Assembly (NCBI RefSeq): GCF_002127325.2
Contig: NC_035443.2
Location: 29,683,090 to 29,747,089, forward strand
Length of the DNA: 64,000 nt
DNA from: Helianthus annuus
Lineage: Eukaryota > Streptophyta > Magnoliopsida > Asterales > Asteraceae
Direction of reading: 5' to 3'
Below the pieces are notes generated by a model. The model searched no databases and was not told the DNA's origin. It saw only the letters and a program-made list of their open reading frames with translations. Position numbers and translations under genes: made by a program. Below are positions 34,869-49,059 of this stretch, one piece after another (position 1 is the first letter of the stretch; the number at the start of each line of letters is the position of its first letter).

Positions 34869-35598
34869 TGTTGGGATTGAACCCTACCAAAGGAACAGAT
34901 AATTAAAGTCAAACCTGGATCAGAGCAGTGGATCCAGAATAAGCATATGTTATGTATACAAGTCTCTCCCCTTGAAAGTGGTTTCAACATCTGCTGACCT
35001 CCTATCTACTGATCATACAAACTGCTGAACTACAACTGCTGATCAAGTCAAAGACGGATGAAGAACTAAAGCCATGTTGCCCAATCTACTACCTTGAGTT
35101 AAGCAATGCTGATCATGACAAGTACTGCTGGGTTCACAGCAGTGGAAGGATGCAACATTAGTTTTGTTTACTTTATGTAACGAATTGTAATATCAGTAGT
35201 TAGCATATCAAAGGTTGTATAGATCAGAGGTTAGAGTTTGTTAGGAGGTTATATGTCACTTTCATGGTGACGTCAGCTTAGATGCTTCAGTGGTTTGTTC
35301 GTGCCTATAAATAGCACAGTGCTCTGTACTGTTCTATTAGCTCTTTCACCATCTTCTTCCTGTACGAACAAATATTGTGAGCTCAGGCTGAGGGGGAGTT
35401 TGTTGCATACTTGCATATTGTAATCATTTTTTAAATTAAATTCAACCATTCGGTTCAGTGTTAAACTTGTATGTTAAAAGCATTTCTCCTGTTTGATTGT
35501 GAAAAGTTTGCTTCCATCTTAATTCCGCTGCATAACTCATTCATCTTCATCTTAATTCAAACGTAAAACACAATCAAAACCAAACTCAGATCCTAACA
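34869..35598 (+). mobile_element. Element H: solo LTR, probably copia-type
   Basis: 730 bp, TGTTGGGATTGAAC to TCCTAACA, flanked by GAGGT (34864-34868) and GAGGG (35599-35603), a 5 bp duplication with one mismatch. It splits the D gag frame exactly (IKNCP | HHGIELW). Plus orientation is supported by TATAAATAG at 35306-35314 with a transcript-start region after it. No coding. Confidence 0.85.
35306..35314 (+). promoter_or_regulatory. Element H LTR TATA box
   Basis: TATAAATAG in CCTATAAATAGCACAG, about 300 bases before the LTR end. Confidence 0.6.
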
Positions 35599-36950
35599 GA
35601 GGGCAATTCTTTATCATCATGATAAACCTCTCGAATGCTTCATGAAACATCTCACCCGATTGTTGTTGGAAACTTCTCAATCCTTTTCTAGCATCATTTT
35701 TCTTTTGAGCGGTATAAAATTCATCCAAGAAGATTTGTCGCATTTCCGCCCATGTATAGATAGATGCCGAATGTAGGGTGTAGAACCACTTTTTCGCCTT
35801 GTCTTCCAAGGAGAATTGGAATAGCACTAATTTGACATCATCTGCTGAAAATCCTTGACTCCCGAGAGTGTTGCAAATCGAATCATAAGCCTCCAAAAGA
35901 AAATAAGGCTCCTCCATTGCTAGACCCTTATACTTTGGCAAACTTTGTAACGAATTGGTTCGAACTTCAAAGGTCCTTCCTTGATCATTTTGAGGGATAA
36001 CTACTGGTGAAGGATTATGAGTGATCACCGGTCTAAAATGTGCCCCTATACCTCGCGCATGTTCTCGGAGATGTCTTGGTACCCCAAACCGACCCCTTGG
36101 ATGTATAGGACCCATTGGTCTTTGCATAAGCCCTTGAGGTGCAAATAGTGGTTGAAATTGATGTTGCATCGGTTGTTCTTGAATTGGCCTTTGGAATTGA
36201 GGTTGTGCATTTTGTGGACGAAATTGTTGTAACGGTGTAGGACGTTGTAATTGTACCCCTTGTGGCCGAACATGTTGTACCCCAACCGGTAACCTACCCA
36301 TGTCTTGAATTCATTGCAATGGTTGACTTTGTTGACCCACTCCCCCTTGAGGTCCCAAATTACCTCCATCACCCACATAGTAAAATCCATCTTTGTCATA
36401 TCCCCCATACTCTTCTTCATACCCCTCATCGTATCCATCTCCTCCTATACCCGAAGATTGCCCAAATGGAAAAGATGAATATTGGAAACCCAATTGGTTT
36501 GGTGGTCGATATGTGGATGTAGTATGAATAACGGTAGAACTTGGTGGTATTGGACAAGTAGAAGATGATTGGCCCGTAGTTGGGAAAAATGTGAGAATGG
36601 TGGAATTGTAGTAGAAGGCTAAAGGTAAGTGTAGGTTCAACTTGGGTAGTAATCGGTGATGTAGTAGTGTTGGTTGGTGTAACATCATGTGGTGAAGTAA
36701 TGTCAGTAGTGGAACTAGGCATGGTGGTGTTTGGTGAAGGTTGTGTGGATGTAGGAATGAATGATGAGGTCATTTGACCCGTTGTGGGTGGAATTTGTGA
36801 ATCAGACATAATGTTTCTTGGTGTAATGGGTGAAGTGGGTGAACCAACGACCTTGTTTTCTCTTAACAAAACTCTGTTTTGACGCAAAGTTCTTTCGATT
36901 TCCGGATCAAACGATACCGGTGATGACTTGTGAGAGCCCCTAGTATGCAT
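35599..36950 (-). pseudogene. Element D gag, N-terminal part
   Basis: ATG at 36950-36948 begins MHTRGSHKSSPVSFDPEIER, then a Thr/Pro/Ser-rich stretch, a frameshift near 36620, a Gly/Tyr-rich acidic stretch, a TGA in frame near 36310, a Gln/Pro-rich segment, and the gag core (SLQSLPKYKGLAMEEPYFLL, FSLEDKAKKWFYTLHSASIY, FLDEFYTAQKK). The core is the Athila Retrotrans_gag domain. Confidence 0.85.
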
Positions 36951-37040
36951 ACACCTGTAGTACCTACACACTAAACACAACCAGTGTAAACCCGAAAATA
37001 ACAAGACAAAACTACTAAATTAACACACGTTGCGCACTAC
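36951..37040 (-). other. Element D leader
   Basis: About 90 bases between primer site and the putative gag start. Nothing else seen. Confidence 0.5.
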
Positions 37041-37058
37041 TCCCCGGCAACGGCGCCA
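37041..37058 (-). other. Element D primer-binding site (tRNA-Asp)
   Basis: TGGCGCCGTTGCCGGGGA on the minus strand, an exact complement of the plant tRNA-Asp(GUC) 3' end including CCA, five bases from the LTR. Confidence 0.93.
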
Positions 37059-37063
37059 AAATT

Positions 37064-37479
37064 TGAAGATCTTAGAAGTGGTTGGGCCAAGTTTGAACCA
37101 AGAAGAGCTCGCGCAGATGTTTTTTTTAATGAAACATCTTCGGAAAAACAAACAGTCTACATATGTCAATGTCTGCGTGTGGTCTGCGCGACACAGAAAG
37201 AAGAGGTTGCGCAGATCTTTTTTAGAAAAACAAACGTCATCTAAGTGAACTTGAATACATAATATTAATTGAATTGCAGGACCACTAAAAACGTGATTAA
37301 TTATTTTTGTGTAGGAATCAATGGGATTAATTGGTGAGCCACTAAGGAAGCTGCTTCGATTTGAAAAGGGAAAAGTCGAGGGGATAAGGAATACGTCACA
37401 TGTGCCTGCCACCGCCGGGAATTTGGGGAATTGCGCTATGGATCATGACTCGCCAAAAGTCTTTTGTTGAAGCCGAGGA
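37064..37479 (-). repeat. Element D 5' LTR, fragment
   Basis: Begins (in + coordinates) TGAAGATCTTAGAAGTGG just beyond the primer site. It runs to the poly-T start of a LINE insertion; the rest of the LTR lies past the LINE and E1, outside the window. Confidence 0.7.
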
Positions 37480-37849
37480 TTTTTTTTGAACGTTCAATGA
37501 AAAAATATATTCAAAAAAGGAGAAGAACAAGACAGGCCAAAGGCTAGCCCAAACAGCAAACAACAAAAGCATCCGATAAAAATAGAGGGCCTCCCTCAAG
37601 AACCAACTACCACCCTATTTTTGTATAGATTGAAACTATTCTCAATTCCCCAATCTAAAGACAGTTCTCTACCTAGCTTTGACGCACAAAAAACTAAATC
37701 TCTTGATCTCTATAACAGCCTTCTAAACCAAGGGGCTCCTCTGGTTGAAAACGGCTTCATTTTCTAATCTTCCAAATGCACCACAAGGTTTTTAAAGCAT
37801 TCGTGTGTAAGGTTTTCTTTGTTTTAGCAGACCACGTAGTATACATGTC
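37480..37849 (-). mobile_element. LINE (L1-like) 3' end, degenerate, interrupted by E1
   Basis: On the minus strand codons read DMYTTWSAKTKKTLHTNALK then TLWCIWKIR, followed after a one-base frameshift by NEAVFNQRSPLV, the W-C-x-W-x-x-R-N motif at the end of plant LINE reverse transcriptases. A degenerate 3' tail and a short A run (T run at 37480-37487) follow. The frame is open right up to 37849, where E1 enters, so the LINE should resume on the far side of E1. Confidence 0.8.
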
Positions 37850-38596
37850 TGTTTTGGTCAAAAATTACCGAAGCAATTAAGTGATCAAATTAGTTAAGTG
37901 AGGTAGTGTGCTGAAAAGTGTGTTGAAAATATGTTGTTTATGTTGTTTGGAAAAACAGTGTTCAGGATATGGCTCAGGATATTGAGCTATATCTATGATC
38001 AAACGATGAGCAAAAAATAAAGGGGTTGACACGAGATGTACGAGGAAAGCTCTTGATCAATCTAGATCGCCGGCATAAAACCTCGGGAGCTGATAATCGC
38101 AGCTGCCTAGTTCTTCTTATTACTTCAAACTTCAGGATACAGTGCAGGATATTGACCAGATCGCTAAGTGTTACAATGATTTGTGTGAGAGTACAAGTTG
38201 CGAAAGAACAAGTGTGTAAGTGTAGTGAGTGTAGCTGTGATGTCCTATTCGATCCGGTATACCCACCTATTTATAGTAATCAAATACAAACTGAAATTCC
38301 TACAAATATGGGATGCTTCTGAATATTCCATTGTTAACGTTGTAGTCCGGGTAATGCGGCTTCAACGTCTTCATTTGAACGACTTGGACCGAGTCTCTTG
38401 GAGAAAGAGTCTTTGTGAACGTTGGGCACCTGCACGCGTATTCCTGCACTCAACACGTTAGTAATCCTGAGGATACTATTCAGGATATTATAGACATCCT
38501 GAATGAGCATCTCGGATATAAGCAGATATCATTTATTCAAGATATAACCCAAGATATTTCCCAGGATATGAGGAGCTCAGAATTTTACCCATAACA
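37850..38596 (-). repeat. E1 3' LTR
   Basis: 747 bp from TGTTTTGGTCAAAAATTACC to CCCATAACA in + coordinates. It shares only its edges and scattered blocks with the E2/E3 LTRs (GGCATAAAACCTCGGG-type block). It is rich in CAGGATAT (see findings). The PPT follows at 38597-38611 (ATTGTCCCCAAAAAT on +). Confidence 0.88.
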
Positions 38597-38841
38597 ATTG
38601 TCCCCAAAAATGTTGCCGTTAAGGATCCTGAGTCCTAACGGTTACATTTTTTCACAATAACCGAGGCAATTAAGAGATAGGACTTGATGTGACCGCTTGT
38701 AACCGTTCAGCCTATTTCTACTCATTACTCCCCTATATCTTCTCTCGTTCACCCCATTTAATCTTTATCAAGAAGAAGAAAAAGGTAAAACCCTTCTCTC
38801 TCTCTCCTTACTTCTTTCCTCTATACTATTCCGGTAAAGAT

Positions 38842-40581
38842 ATGGCGAGACAAACAAGGTCAAGCTCCGGTGACTCCGCTCCTTCGTTTATTCACCAAAA
38901 TATTCTCCAGGATCCGGAGAAGGAAATATGCACCTTTGACAGCGCACATCTGTCGGCCCTTAAAACCTCCGGCATCTTCCCGCAAGTAACGGTGTTCCGG
39001 CCATTTGATCGGGAAATCCGATTAGACATGGTTTCCGACGAATGGATATGCTTCAATGCTTTTCCTTTTACCTTGGGGTTACAGTTTCCATTTCCCGATT
39101 TCATCACCGAGTTCTTCGTTACCATAAAAATCTGTTTCAGTCAAACAATGCCAATGCTATGGCGAGTCCTGCTCGTTCTTGATCAAATCAAGAACAACCA
39201 TATTCCTGACCTTTCCATTTATGACCTCCCCTTAGCATATCGGCTTAGATGCCATGGTTCCTGCCATTTTTTGTTCTACTCTACCTCCAGCGACCCACTG
39301 GTACTTCGTGCCACCAGGAATGAGGAGGAATGGAAGTCCAAGTTTTTCTTTGTAAAAAGAGACTCAATCCCTGGTGGAACGGAATATCCAGTGCAGTGGT
39401 TGAGAAAGGGTAGGATTTAGGGCTTTAGGATGATCCTGTTTTGTATCTTGTTTCATATCCTGAACTGATCAACTTTCTTTTTACTGTTTTGTTTGCAGCC
39501 GATTTTAGGAAGCTAGCACCTCCTCTTGCAGATTCACATAAAAGGATTGACGCTATCAGACTCCTTCCTGAAGCTGAAAGAAGTTTTAACCCGTCTCCAC
39601 CAACTCCAAGCCCTCTTTCCAGTGTCAACATGTCTGGTAAGGATCCTGCTCAATATCCTGCATACATGTTCTTATTTGAAATATCTTAGGAAAGAATTTT
39701 TACTCCCTGTTGTGCAGACTCCAGCAAAGTTCCGATCCTCCTTGACCTTGACGAGCTTGACAGTTATCCTACTCCTGTCATGGTCAAGAAAGAGACACCT
39801 GCTGCTACCAGCTCCAAGCCACTGCCGGCCCCCAAGGCTAACCCTAGGACCCATGCTTCCACAGCAAAGAAGAGGAAGGGCTCTGAAATCAGTGCCCCAG
39901 GCTCCGAGGGGTTCTCCTATGATGAACTCAGCTTCTCCGACTCCTTAGAGCCCATGACATCCTTCCTCAACAAGGTAGTATCCTGCTACAAATCCTGCAT
40001 ATATATCCTGAAAGGATATCCTGATTAATATATTCTGACCCATACCTGAATTTGATGTGCAGGGCCTTCAGCATCTGCTCCACCTGTACAACGATGTCTG
40101 CGGTACTGTTGCACTCCACGAAGCCAGTATCAAACAGCTCGAAAGCACAGTTGCTGACCAAGGCGCCATCGCTGAAGCAAAGTCCCGGCATTACGAGAGC
40201 TTAATGAAGAAAGTTACCCAAGAGGCTGAGCTCAAACTTGCCACCGTAGAAATGGATCACGAGCAGGCCATGGTTTCTTTCCGGGAAGGGATTAAGGCCT
40301 CCGCCATCGTCTCCTTGCTACAAGCCCGCATTAAGATGGCCTATGAGGCCAAGGAGACAGGCCTCGTGTGCCAAGCTTGGCTGGTGGACTCTTGGGTGGC
40401 CAAACTGAAGGAGCTTGGAGGGAAAGCTGTGCCACTCCCTGTAGAAGCCGGTGAGTCTTCCAAATCAGCCGAGGTGGTGGATCAAGTTGGAGACAAGAAG
40501 GATGCTGGAGCGGATGCTGGTGAGGATGCTGGGCAGGATGCTGGTAAACCAGAGAAGGTTGGAGAAGATGCCGCTGTGTGA
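38842..40581 (+). CDS. E1 antisense extra gene, four exons, intact (Transposase_28-like)
   Basis: Exons 38842-39409, 39499-39636, 39718-39974 and 40063-40581, all introns GT-AG, total 494 codons including stop. Every junction keeps the frame (phases 1, 1, 0), the same phases as in E2 and E3, and exon 1 is 568 nt in all. Exon 1 encodes a domain (IFPQVTVFRPFDREIRLDMV, FPFPDFITEFFVTIKICFSQ, MPMLWRVLLVLDQI, KSKFFFVKRDSIPGG) that I assign tentatively to the 'putative gypsy type transposon' family, PF04195. Exon 3 has a basic cluster (AKKRKGSE) like a nuclear signal. Exon 4 starts helical and ends in DAG repeats. It is opposite to E1 gag-pol. I found no clear TATA box. Function unknown. Confidence 0.75.
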
Positions 40582-41689
40582 GGGCATCTGAGTGGGCGAA
40601 GATGGATATTGATGCTTAGGCCGGAGCCCACTTTTTTAGAGTTGATGGTTGTGATCCCTTGAACAATTTACTTTTCTTGTCTTTGAAGCAATTTACTTTC
40701 CTGCATTTAGACAATATGATGACCAAAGGTGGAGGGATCCTGAGTTTCAGGACGAAGCCCTTGGTTATCAGTTAGTATAGTTTATTTTGAATACTTTTAA
40801 CAAGTGGAGGTGGAGGTATCTTGGGTTCCAAGACGAAGCCTTCATTCGTTAAGTAAATATGTTGAAAAACTAATCATGCTTTTGGTGGATGGGTCTCGGT
40901 TTGAGACGAAGCCAAAAGCATAATCTTTTGCTTAGTTAATAATATAACCCTTTTTTGGCTTTACTCCTTTCATTGCATGAATCTTATTTATGAAAATTGT
41001 TTTGTTTGAGAATTCTTGGAAACATTATGGGTACATCATCTAGGAATATCCTGACAAGTATCTTAAGAGATATCCTGGTCAGGATATTATTATATAACTT
41101 AGGAAGTTTAAATCTTTTGAGAAAAGGAAAGATCATACCATAGATTCCCAAAGAGTCAATTCCAATTTTTCACCATAGGAATGTCCCCAGTTCATACTCA
41201 TAAACTTGGATCCGACCTTGGAATAGTATCATGTCCCCTATTATGACAAAAATGTAAATGTATTCATGGTTTGGCTTGAACAAATTCCAAACACCTCGAG
41301 GCAAACACCTTGTTATCCTGAAATGACAAAAATGTAAACGTATTCATGGTTTGGCTTGAACAAATTCCAAACACCTCGAGGCAAACACCTTGTTATCCTG
41401 GGGCAAACCCTCAATATTCTGGGGATAAACCCTGAGTTTCATGCGCTACAGGCGAGAGCGTATAAACTCCAAATCTTAGAAAGGTGAAAACCTTTAAACC
41501 TTAGAGAGTATGAAAATACCCTTTCGTGAGAGAGGGTGATCAATCCTCATATACCTTCAGGATCCAGGATATAGCCAACAGTAACGAAATTGTCAGCCAC
41601 TTTTACATGAACTGGTCCCGCTACCTTGAACTATACCTAGATAACTTGCTCTCCAGGCGAGGTGTTTAAACCCAATTCGAAAGAAAGGT
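40582..41689. other. E1 spacer between the antisense gene and the E2 insertion
   Basis: Non-coding. GGTGGAGG and GACGAAGCC blocks recur about every 80-100 bases at 40729-40925, and an 80 bp tandem duplication is at 41243-41400. Confidence 0.6.
41243..41400. repeat. 80 bp tandem duplication in the E1 spacer
   Basis: ATGACAAAAATGTAAATG at 41243 recurs at 41323 with one change, and the following 60 bases repeat exactly by eye up to TTGTTATCCTG. Confidence 0.9.
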
Positions 41690-42407
41690 TGTTTTGGTCA
41701 AAAATCACACAAGGATAATGCAACCAAACTCTAAGTAAATGGGGAATGATGCTTGGTTTATTGAAAAAGTAAAGGATCACTTCAGTATGAAATATGCAAA
41801 GACACAATGATTTATACGAGGAAAAAGCCCTTGATCAATGTATAATCTCCGGCATAAAAAACCTCGGGTGATGGCAACTACCGATCACCAACTTCAATAT
41901 ATCAAAATATGGTTACAACTTCGGATGATAATGAGCTGAGTACAAGGATCACTATCGTAATGTGTGTCTAAGCGTGTGAGAATTGTGTTGTGTGTTCTTC
42001 CGCATGGGGAAGAGTGTTTATATATACAAGTGTAGGTGACCTATTTTAGGTAAAAAGACTAATAATCAGCTCATTACCCCTTTAGAAATAAAAGCAAATC
42101 TAGCCTAAATTGTCGCCCTTAAATCATGCCAAGTTTCCATATCCTTTGCAACGTCCATCTCCGATTAAGCACATGCTATAATTGTAAAGACGCGTCCTTT
42201 GATTGTGATGCTAAGAGCGGATCCTGCTAGATGTTCCTGCAAAACAACATTTAATTCAATGAAGGTAACTGTTAGCATGAGGATCCTGGGATGGTCCATG
42301 ATCCTGATCCTGAAGTCCTGCTGAGGATCACTATCTGCTAAAGAAACAAGGATCACTGGTTAGGATCACATGTAAGGATCATGTATCACAAAAATCCAGC
42401 CCTAACA
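41690..42407 (-). repeat. E2 3' LTR
   Basis: TGTTTTGGTC to CCCTAACA in + coordinates. On the element strand a TATA box (TATATATAAAC) lies at 42017-42026. Eight GGATC pentamers occur on the + strand. The PPT follows at 42408-42421 (TTTTGGGGGCAAT on the element strand). Confidence 0.94.
42017..42026 (-). promoter_or_regulatory. E2 LTR TATA box
   Basis: TATATATAAA on the minus strand; the same site in the 5' LTR is at 62839-62848, which would drive the genomic transcript. Confidence 0.55.
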
Positions 42408-42562
42408 ATTGCCCCCAAAATATAAGGAGTTTATTGTAAATTAACGAGTTATATTTTGCTTTGATCTTATCTGCAACGGGCGACTCGGATAAGTAGCCGT
42501 TATAACCGGACTAGCCGTTGCAACCTTTACGACACTGAAGTGACATCCCTGCAAATCATGAT

Positions 42563-42570
42563 TATAAATA
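42563..42570 (+). promoter_or_regulatory. TATA box of the E2 antisense gene
   Basis: ATTATAAATAGGAGATAGGG, 145 bases upstream of the first ATG (42715). It is conserved with E3 (51649-51656) and lies outside the LTR. Confidence 0.65.
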
Positions 42571-42714
42571 GGAGATAGGGTTAGGATCAATCTGCATTTA
42601 AATTCAAGATATACTCCCTTTATAATCTCTACCGAAGATCGATCAGGTATTCTCTTCTCTTCTCTTTCTTCCTTCTCTTGCTCTGTTTTTCTGCTCCCCT
42701 ATTTTTATTCTGCC

Positions 42715-44347
42715 ATGAGTATGTTGCTCCGAAATTCCCCTCACAAGGATCACAAGAAGAGCAGTCCCCTGAAAAGCCAAGGGATCATTAAAGACTCTCC
42801 TACCGAGAGATGCTGCTTCACCGATGCTCATGTTGATAGGATCCGTCACTGTTTTCCGGCAGATGCTATCTTCAAGTCATTCACTTCCACCGCTTTAAGC
42901 GATTTTGTTTCCGACACCTGGGTGGCCTTTCCTGCAACTCCGTTTACCATAGGATATTCGTATCCTTTTCCAGCCTTCACCCAATCCTTCTTTTCCTTGA
43001 CCGGCATATCTTATATCCAAGCCATGCCGATGATCTGGAGGGTTTTGTATACCTTCGAGAGGATCATCGAGCAGGAGGGGATTGACTTAGGGATGGCAGA
43101 GCTGGCTGAGCTTTATGATCTTACCACGTTTGGTTCCTATCGATATTTGCTGAAACGGAAAGCTGGGGAGGATCACCCTGTTTTTAAGGTCACCAAAAAT
43201 GATACCAACTGGAAGCGACGATTCTTCTTTGTTAGGAGGGATACCATCCCTAACGGGAAGGATCTGCCCAAGGAGTGGGCTACTCATGGTAGGATAGAGG
43301 ATCCTGGAAGGATCACCATCAGACTTGTTTCTTATGATGAAGATCACTAATGTTTCCTTTGTCTTTTGTGTTTTTTCAGCTATATCCGTTACTCATCTCA
43401 AGTTAACTCCTACTGCAAGAGAGAGAGTTTTAGCTTTCAAAAAGCTTGATCCTGAGACCAGAAGTTTTCAAGTCACCATCCAAGATTCACAAGAAGTATC
43501 CTCCGCATCTGCCACAATGTCAAGTAAGTATCCTTATCAAAAAGTAAGATCTATGCAAGACTGTTAAATTAGTTAGGAAACTTATCTTGTTTTGATTGTG
43601 TAGGCGCTGGGAAATCTGCTAAGTCTGCCAAGTCTGCCTCCAAGTTTGGGATTGATGATCTTGCCAATGTCAAGTCTTCAAGAAAGAAGACTTCTGTTGC
43701 CAGTCCCTCTGCTTCGGCCCCTAAAGCACCTGTTAGGGGTAAGGGAAAGAAGAGAAAGACTTCTGAGGATCTCCAAGGATTTCCCCTGCTCCGCCAGCAG
43801 TTTCTTGATTATGTTAATGAAGTAAGGATCATTGCCCCTGTTGGCTATCCTACTTGAGTATTCTGTCTGTGTATTCTGTTTCTTTGAGGATCACCTGGTC
43901 CTGATCTTACCTTTTTCCTTTTTGCAGAAACTTGCTGAAGTAGAGACCTACCTTGGCCATGTCGAGGATCAGGAAAGCCAAATCGCCGACCTTCAACAAA
44001 TGGGCGTGTTGAAGGATCTTAAGATAGCTGATCTTGAGAAGGAGCTCCGGGCTACAAAGGATGAGGCTGCTCAAATGCTGATCAACATGGATGGCGAAAA
44101 GTAGGAGATCACCCAGGATGCCAAGGTCTCTGCCGCGATTGCTATGTATAAGATACAACTGCAGATGGCTGCGGAGGCTCAGGATCCTGCCTTCGACAAG
44201 AGCTCATGGGATGTGGAGGGTTGGAAGGCAAGGCTGGCGGAATTGGAGGACGATGATGAAGCTGAGGATATCCCTATGCTTGAAGGTGGTGATGCTGGCA
44301 AGGATCAAGGTGGGGAAGCTAGTGGTGATGGAGCAGCAAAGGTTTGA
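42715..44347 (+). pseudogene. E2 antisense extra gene, four exons, broken by a stop in exon 4
   Basis: Exons 42715-43288, 43380-43523, 43604-43821 and 43928-44347 with GT-AG introns and the same phases as E3; exons 2-4 have the same lengths as in E3. ATG codons at 42715 and 42721 are both possible; the second aligns with E3. The product carries the exon 1 domain (MIWRVLYTFERIIEQEG; RRFFFVRRDTIPNG), a basic cluster (RGKGKKRKT), a heptad-like helix and an acidic tail. A CAG-to-TAG change at 44102-44104 removes the last 81 codons. Confidence 0.8.
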
Positions 44348-45750
44348 GCTGCTGGATTGGGCGATGATGGATATTTGTGACTAGGCCGGAGCCCAATTTT
44401 TTTTAGGTTTGGAAGTGGTTTTTGTGGTTGTTGATGTTTGAAACAGTTTATGGTCTGTAACTTAAACAATAGTTTTAGGGTTAAGGATCCTGGATCCTTT
44501 GGATAATAGGTAGGATCGCAAATGGTGGAGGGATCCTCTGTTTGGGGGATGAAGCCTTTGTGATCCTGCCGCCTTTAATTTCCTGCACCTGCTAAGACCG
44601 CATAGACAATGGGCACCCTTTGCCAACCCATGTGGACGGGCCACGTTTTGCTGGTAGAAATGTGGGTTGGCAATTTCGACAACTTTTTTAAAGGGTTTAA
44701 GATCCTTTTGTTAATAATATAACTTTAATCTTTCTGGCTTATCTCGTGTTGTTATCCTTTATTTATCCTCTTTATTTTCCAGTTGTTTTAGAAATATATT
44801 TGTTAGAGTAACAAGAGTTGAGCAAACCATGTTTAATAAATTTAGGATATGATCCTAGATCAAATATCCTGACACTGAAGATTTTTGAAGCAATCAATTT
44901 CAAGGATCATAGGTTTAGTTGTCAAAGTGTAAGGGTTGTTCAGTATAATCAAAATAGTCAAGGATCATACCTGAGGATCCAAGTTAGGATCCTAACCTTT
45001 AATCAAGATAACCGTAGATGAGATTTTAATGGATAATAAGGATTAAGGATCCTTATGTGTTTAACTTTGAAAACCTGAAAAATGAAACATAACTTGGGAC
45101 TAAGCCAATGTAAAAGATAAGTTAGTAGCTGGGGACATGCCCAAAGAGTAACTGGGGATAATCCCAAAGGATCACTGGGGACAAGCCCAAAGGATAACTG
45201 GGGACAAGCCCAAAGGATAACTGGGGACAAGCCCAGAGGATCGTATGTAAACTGGAGTATGGCCCTTACTGGCGACTATCCAAACTTAGTGACATGAGAA
45301 TGTCAAAACCTTAGCTAACGTGAAAACGTTAGAAACCTTAGGAACGGATGTATGGTACGTCTACCATTATACGTAGGATCCTAGGTATAGCCAGTACGAT
45401 GAGGTTGTCAGCCCCGAAAGTGGGTACTGGTCCCAAAGACGTGAACTATACCAGGATCATCGTGCGCTACTGGCGAAAACTGGGGACAAGCCCAAGGATA
45501 ACTGGGGTTGAACCCAAGGATCTGTGGTGCTTTTGAAGATCTTTAACGATATGCTAGAGATACCTGGACTATCATAACTCAAATGGTCCGTGAGAAGAGG
45601 ATGAAGGATGCATGATCCTTATCCTTAGGTAAAAATAAGAAAACGTAAAAGTTCTGAGATAAGGACTTTACCAGAGTAAGGATCACTGATATCGCCGGGA
45701 TCCTTCGAGGATGCTTCCAGTGTAAGGATCATATGCTTGGAGGATCCTGT
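44348..45750. other. E2 spacer between the antisense gene and the pol 3' end
   Basis: Non-coding. A GGTGGAGGGATCCTCTGTTT block lies at about 44524-44545, a minisatellite at 45129-45243, and many AAGGATC words. Collinear with 53453-54898 in E3. Confidence 0.65.
45129..45243. repeat. 23 bp minisatellite, five units (E2)
   Basis: Units of CTGGGGACAAGCCCAAAGGATAA with substitutions. Single related units follow at about 45480-45520. The homologous site in E3 has seven units. Confidence 0.9.
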
Positions 45751-49056
<3,306 letters not shown>

Positions 49057-49059
49057 CTA

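Noticed and set aside
36046..37004. Overlapping minus-strand ORFs in D gag as separate genes
   Set aside because: They are pieces of one gag gene in shifted frames.
37041..37058. tRNA gene-like sequence (matches the tRNA-Asp 3' end)
   Set aside because: Only the 3' terminal 18 bases are present, next to an LTR; it is a primer-binding site. The same holds for 17418, 60814, 62491, 5285 and 22406.
37020..37412. 130-codon minus ORF across the D primer site and LTR
   Set aside because: Runs through the primer-binding site and LTR, so it is non-coding.
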